Source: Aspidapion aeneum
Taxonomy: Eukaryota; Arthropoda; Insecta; Coleoptera; Brentidae
Reading direction: 5' to 3'
NCBI GenBank assembly: GCA_963576565.1
Contig: OY755047.1
Span: 9,580,931-9,644,930 of the forward strand
Length of the DNA: 64,000 nucleotides
Part shown: piece by piece, positions 27,701 to 39,700 of the stretch
How positions within the stretch are numbered: the stretch's first letter is position 1
How the letters are laid out: each line of letters starts with the position of its first letter
Translations under genes and position numbers: made by a program
The notes under the pieces: generated by a model
The model's input: the letters and a program-made list of their open reading frames with translations, nothing else
Database searches by the model: none
Told to the model about the DNA's origin: nothing

Positions 27701-30700
27701 GAGATGTCCAACCATTTAGTGCAAAGTCATCCAGAATCATTAACCATTCTTATTTTTATCGACCAATGCATATCTATTTTATTTATTTGTTATCCTTTTT
27801 TTTGGTTTGCCTGGAAAAATGTCGCAAAAAGCACAGATAATTACAAGTAAATAGACAAATTACAGACTCATTTAGAATCATTTACCATTCTTGTATTTCA
27901 TCGACAAACTCATATCTATTTTATTTAGTTGTTATTTAAAATTGCCTGTGGAAAATGGTATTAAAACTGTAGACAATAACAAATAAATAGACAAATTTAT
28001 TATTCTTTGACAGTTCATCCATTTGGTGCAGATTCATCCAAAATTTTTATTTACCATTTTTTTTTATTGACCAATTCATATCTATTTAATTATTTGTGTT
28101 CCATGATTTGTCTACTTTGCCTGGGAAAATGTTACAAAAACCACAGAATTACAAATAAATAAAGAAATTTATTATTCCTTGGCAGTTCAAGCAGTTGGAT
28201 GAGATTGCCAACCTTTTGCAGCAGCTAGTCCAGTATAATTTACCCGACATTTACCATTCTTCTGTTTGTCGACAAATTCATATCTATTTTATTTATTTAT
28301 CATCTATGATATTTTTCCTATGCCTGGGAATATGCCACAAAAATCGCAGACAATTATGAATAAATCGAAACATTTATTATTCTTTCACAAATCAAACAGT
28401 TATCATTTACCATTCTTTTTTTTATCGACCAATTCATATCTATTTTATTTGTTTGTTATCTAGGATTGCTTGCGTAAAATATCATTAAAACTGTAGACAA
28501 TTACAAATAAATAGACAAAGTTATTATTCTTTGACAGATCAAGCAGTTAGATGAGATCGCCAACCGTTTGGTACAGAGTCATCCAGAATCGCAGACAATT
28601 ACAAATAAATAGAAATATTTATTATTCTTTCACAAATCAAGCAGTTAGATGAGATCTCCAACCATTTAGTGTAGAGTCATCCAGAATCATTAACCATTCT
28701 TTTTTTTATCGACCATTGCATATCTATTTTATTTATTTGTTATCCTTTTTTTTTGGTTTGCCTGGAAAAATGTCGCAAAAAGCACAGAGAATTACAAGTA
28801 AATAGACAAATTACAGACTCATCTAGAATCATTTACCATTCTTGTATTTCATCGACAAATTCATATCTATTTTATTTAGTTGTTATTTAAAATTGCCTGC
28901 GGAAAATGTCATTAAAACTGTAGACATTAACAAATAAATAGACAAATTTATTATTCTTTGACAGTTTATCCATTTGGTGCAGATTCATCCAAAATTTTTA
29001 TTTACCATTTTTTTTATTGACCAATTCATATCTATTTTATTATTTGTGCTCCATGATTTTTCTACTTTGCCTGGGAAAATGTTACAAAAACCACAGAAAA
29101 TTACAAATAAATAACGAAATTTATTCTTCCTTGGCAGTTCAAGCAGTTGGATGAGATTGCCAACCTTTTGCAGCAGCTAGTCCAGTATAATTTACCCGAC
29201 ATTTACCATTCTTCTTTTTGTCGACAAATTCATATCTATTTTATTTATTTGATATCCATATTTTTTTTACTTGGCCTGGGAAAATAGAAAATGTCGCAAA
29301 AACCACAGACAATTACAAATAAATTTATTATTCCTTGGCAGTCATCCAACTGATCAGATTGCCAACCTTTTGCAGCAGCTAGTTTAATATAATTTACCCG
29401 ACATTTACCATTCTTCTTTTTGTCGACAAGTTCATATCTATTTCATTTATTTGTTATCTATGATATTTTTCCTAAGCCTGGGAATATGTCACGAAAATCG
29501 CAGACAATTACAAATAAATAGAAACATTTATTATTCTTTCACAAACCAAGCAGTTAGATGAGATGTCCAACCATTTAGTGCAAAGTCATCCAGAATCATT
29601 AACCATTCTTTTTTTTATCGACCATTGCATATCTATTTTATTTATTTGTTATCCATATTTTTTTTACTTTGCCTGGAAAAATGTCGCAAAAAGCACAGAC
29701 AATTACAAGTAAACAGACAAATTACAGACTCATCTAGAATCATTTACCATTCTTGTATTTCATCGACAAATTCAAATCTATTTTATTTAGTTGTTATTTA
29801 AAATTGCCTGTGGAAAATGGTATTAAAACTGTAGACAATAACAAATAAATAGACAAATTTATTATTCTTTGACAGTTCATCCATTTGGTGCAGATTCATC
29901 CAAAATTTTTATTTAACATTTTTTTTATTGACCAATTCATATCTATTTAATTATTTGTGTTCCATGATTTGTCTACTTTGCCTGGGAAAATGTTACAAAA
30001 ACCACAGAAAATTACAAACAAATAAAGAAATTTATTATTCCTTGGCAGTTCAAGCAGTTGGATGAGATTGCCAACCTTTTGCAGCAGCTAGTCCAGTATA
30101 ATTTACCCAACATTTACCATTCTTCTGTTTGTCGACAAATTCATATCTATTTTATTTATTTATCATCTATGATATTTTTCCTATGCCTGGGAATATGTCA
30201 CGAAAATCGCAGACAATTACAAATAAATAGAAAGATTTATTATTCTTTCATAAACCAAGCAGTTAGATAAGATGTCCAACCATTTAGTGCAAAGTCATCC
30301 AGAATCATTAACCATTCTTTTTTTTATCGACCAATGCATATCTATTTTATTTATTTGTTATCCTTTTTTTTTGGTTTGCCTGGAAAAATGTCGCAAAAAG
30401 CACAGACAATTTCAAGTAAACAGACAAATTACAGACTCATCTAGAATCATTTACCATTCTTGTATTTCATCGACAAATTCATATCTATTTTATTTAGTTG
30501 TTATTTAAAATTGCCTGTGGAAAATGGTATTAAAACTATAGACAATAACAAATAAATAGACACATTTATTATTCTTTGACAGTTCATCCATTTGGTGCAG
30601 ATTCATCCAAAATTTTTATTTACCATTTTTTTTTATTGACCAATTCATATCTATTTAATTATTTGTGTTCCATGATTTGTCTACTTTGCCTGGGAAAATG

Positions 30701-33700
30701 TTACAAAAACCACAGAAAATTACAAATAAATAACGAAATTTATTATTCCTTGGCAGTTCAAGCAGTTGGATGAGATTGCCAACCTTTTGCAGCAGCTAGT
30801 CCAGTATAATTTACCCGACATTTACCATTCTTCTTTTTGTCGACAAATTCATATCTATTTCATTTATTTGTCATCTATGTTATTTTTCCTATGCCTGGGA
30901 ATATGTCACGAAAATCGCAGACAATTACAAATAAATAGAAAGATTTATTATTCTTTCACAAACCAAGCAGTTAGATGAGATGTCCAACCATTTAGTGCAA
31001 AGTCATCCAGAATCATTAACCATTCTTTTTTTTACCGACCATTGCATATCTATTTTATTTATTTGTTATCTATGATTGCCTGCGTAAAATATCATGAAAA
31101 CTGTAGACAATTACAAATAAATAGACAAAGTTATTATTCTTTGACAGATCAAGCAGTTAGATGAGATCGCCAACCGTTTGGTACAGAGTCATCCAGAATC
31201 AGCCGAACAAACTTTACAGAAACAGCGCGAAATCAACGAATTGTGGACTCAACTAACTATTAAGGCCAACAACAGGTAAATACAGGGTGTTATCCAACAA
31301 AAGAGGTCATAGCATTTTTTTGTTCTAAAAAAACACTTTGTTTAAACATTTTAATTTAATTTTGTTATTTTTTTTTAGAAAAGAAAAGCTTTTGGACAGC
31401 TACGACCTTCAGCGTTTCCTCAACGACCATCGCGATTTGCTGGCCTGGATCAACTCCATGCTGGGATTGGTCAGCTCGGAGGAATTGGCAAATGACGTCA
31501 CTGGAGCTGAGGCTTTGATTGAAAGACATCAGGTTTGTTGATTTTGATTTAATTTTGATTAATTTTTTGGTTATGCTTCTATATGAAATTTTTCAACGAA
31601 TATTTATTGAGATATTGAGGGGGGGGGGCTTAAATTTTTGTTAAAAAACCTTGTATTATACAGGGTAGCATTGAATAACATGCTAATATTGACCATATTA
31701 TGGACATATTATGTCCATAAGAAGTTCTTTTCCCAAAGTAAACTTAAGAATTACATCCTTTAATATTAGGGACTTATTGCAATAAAGCCAGACAGTAATA
31801 GTGCCAGGCTCTTAAAATTGACATGCCAAAGTCAAATTTATAAATCCAATCGTTTGTTTTCCTTTAATAAAAGCGCCAGCATTAATTCCGATTCATACAT
31901 ACACAAAGGCCTAAATTTGAAGGAATGCAGCTGTTCTTATAATGTGGAACGGTCTAAATAGTGCCTGCCACTATTACTCCCTGGCTTTTTTGCAATAAGT
32001 CCCTATTATTACCAAGCTATTTAATATCACCCTGTATAATAATCAATACAATATCCAGTATCGTTTTTAACAAGGAGGAATATAAATTCAGATATATTGG
32101 TGTGGATTAGTGTGTGTATGGGTTTGTTTCATTGTAATCTGTCATTTTTCTGTCAAAATTGTCATTCTAATTCATTGTATTTGTTGTCTTATGTCGACCG
32201 TAGAACTACAAAGCCGAATTCGATGCTATGTACGGACATCCGCAGGTAGTTGGAAACAAAAATTAAAAGATATCAAAAAATGTCAACTTTTTTTTTGTGT
32301 GTAATCGTACTAACTTCTAAGATCATTTTTTGTCGAGTTACTATATGTGGTATGTCCAAAAACCACTACAAAATGTCAACTTTTATATTATTTTCGGAAC
32401 TGCATTATTTTTTAAAATTTGTCCATTTGAATTAAACTTATCTATGAATTTTTAGTAATTCGCCTAGAAAAACGTCATAAAAATCATAGACAATTACCAA
32501 ATAATAGATAAATTTATAAAATCACAAAAATAATATGGATTGACCTAATTTTATCCAAGATAATTTAAAATTTTGATTTTATCAAACAAAATTTTATTCT
32601 ATTCTTTAAAAACTGGACATTAGAATAGAAAAAATTACGTTTTTATTTAAAAATCAGATATAGTAACTCTATTTTTTACAAGTAATAAAGTGTCGTTTTT
32701 TGAGTTTTCGTAAATTCTACTGTGGCCAAAAGCATGGCTTTTTGTAAAAAAAGTATAATAATCATGAAGGTAAAGTAGTGCTATTGTGTTTTTTTATCTA
32801 ATTGGCTTTAATAATTTGGCTTTTTATTCAAAATTTGTAAAATTTCATTCGCTTCTAAAAATATTACATTTTTGCCAAAAATACATATTTATTGACACTG
32901 TATTACCTTGAAAAGCGTTAAATAAATAACCATATATCACCGTAAAAAATTCTAATTTTATGTTTTTTGTGTCTTGAGAAATCACCGTTTTTTTTTACTC
33001 AGTAATTCACCAGAAATCAAACAGGTTGTGGGATCATTTTGTGGAGCACCATTGTATATTAACCAAAAAAAAATAAGATAACTTTTAATTTTAGCTGTTC
33101 TTTGGTGGTTTTTTTAAACTTTATGTCTCACAAAAAACTTAACTCTTTTTTTTTTTAAATTTAGGAACACAGAACAGAAATCGATGCCAGAGCTGGAACT
33201 TTTGCTGCTTTGGAAGCGTTTGGACAACAACTGTTGAATTCCAACCATTACGCCAGTCCAGAGATTCTAGAAAAATTAGGTAAATCTTTAAAAAAATCCA
33301 TTTTAACTAAATTCTCAGATCATTTTCTTCGGTACTACATATTTTTTTTTTAATTTATCGTATTTAATTAAACTTATCTATGATTTTTAAGTACTTTGCC
33401 TAAAAATACGTCATAAATATCATAGACAATTACCAATAAATAGAGAAATTCATAAAATGACATAAAAACTAATCTGATGACCTAATTTTATCCAACCTGA
33501 TTTAGAGTTTGGTTCTACTAATCGAAAATTTATTAAATTCTTTAAAGATTGAAAATTAAACTAAAAAAAGTAACGTTCCGTTTATAATTATAAAGTATAG
33601 ATTCTATAAGTTGTTTTCAACTATAAAGTTCAATTTTTCAAAATTATTTTTTATTAAATACAATTTTTAATTTACATTTTAGCATGTTTGGAGAAGGATT

Positions 33701-36700
33701 TTTTGGTCTTCTAGAAGAAGAAATTTTAGTTTACCTTTTTGAAAACAGCTAAAAAAGTTAATGTAGTTAATATTGTATATTTTAACTTATGATTAACAAA
33801 ACTTTGCTATTTTACTAAACATTGATTTATTTCTTATCTTAGAGCAACTCAATGCAGCCAGAGCAGATCTAGAGACAGCTTGGATCGATCGCAGGTTACA
33901 ACTCGACCAGAACTTAGAGTTGAACCTGTTCTACAGAGACTGCGAACAAGCTGAGAACTGGATGAGTGACAGAGAAGCCTTCTTGGCTTCAGATGAAGTA
34001 GACTCTAACGGTAAGGATTCAAAAGATTCGTTGTGGGCTATAACTTATCTTATATCATTTATTGTCTATGGTTTTTTTGTCTACTTTTCCTAGAAATACG
34101 TCATAAAACCATAGATGTTACTATTATGTTACTAAAATTATATTAATGTTGACGTCTGAGATTGTAAGAAATTCATTTCCGAAAACCATAGACATAAATA
34201 TTTGTTGTTGAAAAGAATAAAATAAAATTTATCTTATTACATTTGTTCTCTATGGTTTCTGTCTACTTTGCTTACAAATACGAATCAAAACCTTAGACAA
34301 CTACCTATAAAAATAGACAAATTTGTATTTTAAAAGAATAAACTGAGAAGAACAATTACATTTGTTTTAAAATTATAGTCATTTTGTTCTTAAACAATTC
34401 TTTTCACAGGTGACAACGTAGAAGCTCTAATCAAGAAACACGAAGACTTTGACAAAGCTATCAACGCTCACGAAGAAAAGATCGGTCAGCTACAGACTCT
34501 AGCTGATCAGCTGATAGCCAGAGAACATTATGCTGGCAAGCCCATCGACGAAAAACGAAATCAGGTTCGTTTTAAACTGTCAGATTAATTTTTTTAAAGT
34601 TTAAAATAAAACTGCCTAAGCTACACGTGTTTTAATGTAAATAATACTCTGTTTATCATACACGATATGTCCACGCATCAGCTTGTGACGTAATCCCAAA
34701 ATAATCAAAGACATTACATCTTATCTTTGTTTCCATAGGTGTTGGATAGATGGCGACACTTAAAAGACGCTCTGATCGAAAAGAGGTCAAAACTGGGCGA
34801 GAGTCAAACTTTGCAGCAGTTCTCTCGTGATGCTGATGAAATCGAGAACTGGATCGCAGAAAAACTGCAGCTGGCTACAGGTAAAAAAAAATAAATAAAT
34901 TTTTTAATTTTTTTTTACCTTAGTCGCAACTTTTACAAGGAAAAACACTAGGGCCATACTCCGTTAGATTAAAAAACAAAATTTTCATCAACAAGCCGCG
35001 ATTCGTAAGATGTACAACGAATTAAAAACTGTAAATCGAAACTTAAACACTTACCACACCACCAACATGCACAACACATCAACGACTCCAATGCAAAACA
35101 AACAAACCAACCTCACTTTTTACGAGATCAGCTGTTTATCTGCCCTACCTTAGACTAGAGTCCCTGTATGTTGACATATTTGGATATATTAATATATCCA
35201 AATATGTCAACATACAGGGACTCTACCTTAGACCAAAGATAATTAACCTATATAATTATTCTCTTTGCTTAGACCTTTTCTACTTTAATTCTTCTAGAGT
35301 ACTATACAAGTTTTTTTTTGTAGAGGAAAGCTATAAGGATCCAGCTAATATCCAGTCCAAGCACCAGAAGCACCAAGCCTTTGAAGCTGAGTTGGCTGCT
35401 AATGCAGACAGAATCCAAAGTGTCCTCGCCAATGGTATGTGTGTTTTTTAATTACTGTTTTTCTCTCTCATCATAGATTCATTCAACATTTTTTAAGGGA
35501 AAATATTAATCAAACAAGTTTCATGGCTAATAGGGCAAAAAGGAGTTTTTTGTTTCCCTTATATTTTTCCGTGGGTAGCTTGAAAGCTTAACCTCACGGG
35601 GGTCCAAGATCTAATGGACACCTAATAAGTGTTGACAGTTAACCGTTTCGTCCTTATGGGACTCCTCAGAACACTGCTGGTCAAGTGACAAATCTTGCGA
35701 AGTTAATCAGACGGTTTTGTCTCTAATTAAATGTAATTAGTGAGCGAACTATAGCAAGAGGCGCCATCTACCGAGATACGAGAGAGCTTTTGGTTTTTTG
35801 TTTCTCTCGTATCTCGGTAGATGGCGCCTCTTGCTATAGTTCGCTCACAAATTACATTTAATTAGAGACAAACCGTCTGATTAACTTTGCAAGATTTGTC
35901 ACTTGACCAGCAGTGTTCTGAGGAGTCCCATAAGGACAAAACAGTTAACTGTCAACACTTATTAGGTGTCCATTAGATCTTGGACCCCCGTGAGGTTAAG
36001 CTTTCAAGCTACCCACGGAAAAATATAAGGGAAACAAAAAACTCCTTTTTGCCCGATTAGCCATGAAACTTGTTTGATTTTTAAATTCACGGGTACGAAA
36101 TTTCACGTTTGTTAGTATTATTTGGCTTAAAAATTCCGTTGATTGACGCTCACTGTCTTGATGACGGGTAAAAATGCAAAATGCGTTGATCCGGCCTGAA
36201 AAGACAAAGAGCTGTCGTAGGTCACGGACTATAGTTGTTTTCTTTTATTTGCATTCGATCTTTTCATTGATCGATATTGTATAGCAGTGTTTTTCCCTGC
36301 TTTTGGTTTTTTGTTTCTCTCGTATCTCGGTAGATGGCGCCTCTTGCTATAGTTCGCTCACTAATTACATTTAATTAGAGACAAAACCGTCTGATTAACT
36401 TCGCAAGATTTGTCACTTGACCAGCAGTGTTCTGAGGAGTCCCATAAGGACGAAACGGTTAACTGTCAACACTTATTAGGTGTCCATTAGATCTTGGACC
36501 CCCGTGAGGTTAAGCTTTCAAGCTACCCACGGAAAAATATAAGGGAAACAAAAAACTCCTTTTTGCCCGATTAGCCATTAAACTTGTTTGATTTTTAAAT
36601 TCACGGGTACGAAATTTCACGTTTGAAAATATTAATACCCGGTTTTATTTTTATTCTTGTATTTTTTTATAACTTAGGCGGTAACCTGATCGACAAAAAA

Positions 36701-39700
36701 CAGTGCGCAGGCTCTGAAGAAGCTGTCAGAAAACGTTTGGAATCCATCGCTGACCAATGGGAGTTTCTGACGCAGAAAACCACGGAAAAGAGTATGAAAT
36801 TAAAAGAAGCCAACAAACAAAGAACCTATATTGCTGCTGTAAGTTGCTCAAGAATCACTCTAAAACACAAGTCAAATAGTACACACTACAACTGTTTATT
36901 TTTGAAATATTTTCTCATCAATTTTTAAAAATAAACCGGGACTACTGTGGACTATTGCTCTAGAACCACCTCGAAACACAATACAAAGAAACAAGCGATC
37001 AATATGCGTTTTAAAATTCTAAAATAAGTTTTGGTAAATATTTTAAAAAATAAAGAATTTTAAGTGTTTTTCAATAATTCTAGGTGAAAGATCTGGACTT
37101 CTGGTTGGGAGAAGTTGAAAGTCTCCTTACCAGCGAAGACGCCGGGAAAGATCTTGCTTCTGTTCAAAACTTGATGAAGAAACATCAGCTGGTTGAAGCC
37201 GATATTCAACATCACGAAGACAGAATAAATGGTGAGTGAAATAATCTTTTCTTGATGCGAATTCAAAATTCCAGGAGGCTTGGAAGTGGGTCGCAGCTCT
37301 TTTAAATAATATGATTGAATTATCTATGATCTAAACATATTCTAAGAGAGTCATGCGTCTTTATCATTTACTTTAAATAAAAATTGTTTTAAAATGTGAA
37401 ATAATTATTTTGTTTTATCTCTAGTATTAAAAATTTTAATAGTTATTTCACTTAAAATTGAGTTTATTTTGTTTGCTTCTCATATCAATCAAAGGGGGTT
37501 TTTGTGTGTCATATTTGCGAATATGGATCATTTCTGTGTTTCTAGGGTTTCATCTATTCTTGGAAATGGATAGCTATTCTCTTTCATAATTTCATTGGGT
37601 TGTCTGGGATCCAAACATATTCGTATAACGCCATCTTCATTTATCACTTTCTCCACGGTGTTTTTACTTTGTTACCTCTGGTATTACAAACTAAAAACAT
37701 TTGTTGATAGATATTTGACATAAAGATTGACATTATTTTGACAGATATGAATGACCAAGCTGACAGCCTCATTGAAAGTGGGCAATTCGATACCGCCTCA
37801 ATTCAAGAAAAGCGTCAATCTATCAATGAGAGATACGAACGTATTAAGGTGAGTTTTTTTTTATCAATTTCTATATCTATCCACTTTAACACGTTTTTTT
37901 TCAAATTTGTGTACAGGGTGTTATTAAATAAGATGCTAATTTTTAGGGAGGTAATTCTTAAGTACATTTTGAGAAAAAAAAACTTAATATGGATGATTCT
38001 ACAAAAATGGTGCTGTGGAGTGGGAATGCATATTTTTTAAACACAGACTGCAAATGAAGCATAGTTTTAGTTATAAGATTTAAAACGAAATGTTTTCTTT
38101 ATGGAGCGTTTGAGTTTAATGTATAAAAAAAATTGCAAGTTTATAATTCTTTTTATTACAAAGCAAATACCTCATTCCTCTGGTGTAGTCCCAAACCAAA
38201 TATTAAAAACTTAGATTGAAAAAAATATCCTAATTAATAATATTTAACCAAGTCTTAACTATTTATCAAAAAATTGATAAAACAAGTTTGCAGTCATATT
38301 TTTGAAAATCCGAATTTACATTTTCTCCGGAAAATTTTACAATTTTAAACGTGCTCCATTTTTAATAACACAATATTTGTGAATACCACCGGTTACTTTC
38401 TAGAGAAAGAGACGGCCCTGGATATCTAATTTACCTGTGAGGGTGACAAGTTGTGGCAGATAATGTTAACTTTAGTTTGGTTTAAGTTATAGATCTTTTT
38501 ATTTTCGGCAGAAAATTAGTTTTTTTCAGAGAAATCAAAAAGGAACGCTTCAATTATCATTCTTCTGGTAAGTAAATATTCGACTGATATCAATAGTATA
38601 ATTTTTTTGTTGATTGTTTTAAAATTATAAGTATAGGAACTTTGTTTATATAAAACTTAAGTTAAGTAGTCTAAATAGATTTTGATTTAAATTGGAAAAC
38701 CATTAAAAAACTCATTCCTCTGGTACTCATCCCTCTGGAATTTTTATGCAATAATTCCTTAAATTCGGGTAAATAAATGTTTCTTAGTTTACACCTAATT
38801 AGTTACATAAATTTAACAAAACAAAATTATTTACTGTGCTGTACTGTTATTTAAAGGCAATGACCAAAAATGATATCCATATAGCCCACTTTTGGTAGAA
38901 TCATCCATATGAACATATGTCGTAAACGTTTTAACTTTTAAGATACAGGGTGTTACAAATGATCAAAAAACTCCTTTTTCTAGATATTTTTATGAAGTTA
39001 GGTACCCACATTTTCTTCATTAAGAGGTATTTTCTCATGTAGGAGTATAACATGGTTTTTGATTTGACCAGTGACGTTTTTGCGAGAATTGCTCTTGTTG
39101 TTTGCTCTGAAAGGATACGTTTCTCACTTAGAATGAGGTAAATCAATCAAAATTGATTAATTCAAGATAATTTTTTCTGTCTTCTTCTAGAACTTGGCCG
39201 CTCACAGACAGGCCCGTCTTAACGAAGCAAACACCCTGCATCAATTCTTCCGAGACATCGCCGACGAAGAATCATGGATCAAAGAGAAGAAACTGTTGGT
39301 GGGCAGTGATGATTACGGTCGAGACTTGACTGGTGTCCAAAACCTGAAGAAAAAACACAAACGTCTCGAAGCAGAGTTAGCTTCCCACGAACCAGCTATC
39401 CAGGCAGTTCAGGAGGCTGGAGAAAAGTTGATGGACGTCTCCAATTTGGGTGTTCCGGAAATTGAACAGAGATTGAAAGCTCTTAACCAAGCCTGGACTG
39501 AATTGAAGCAGTTTGCTGCCACCAGAGGTCAGTGGTACTTTCTTCTTTCTATTCTTTTTAAGGCACTACCACCTTCAAATTAACTACCCAATTTTGAACT
39601 TTCTAGCCTACTTGGTGTAGTTTTTAGTTTATTTGTTTGTTGTTTGTAGAGCAACCTCAAAAAGCCCACAGAATTTAATTAACCTACTAAGTATATGTCT

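Noticed and set aside
24771..31147. CRISPR-like regular array, or a set of alternative exons
   Set aside because: Units are tandem copies of one intron/exon-edge segment in an animal gene, without unique spacers. Exon-like parts lack donors and meet stops, so they are not usable exons.
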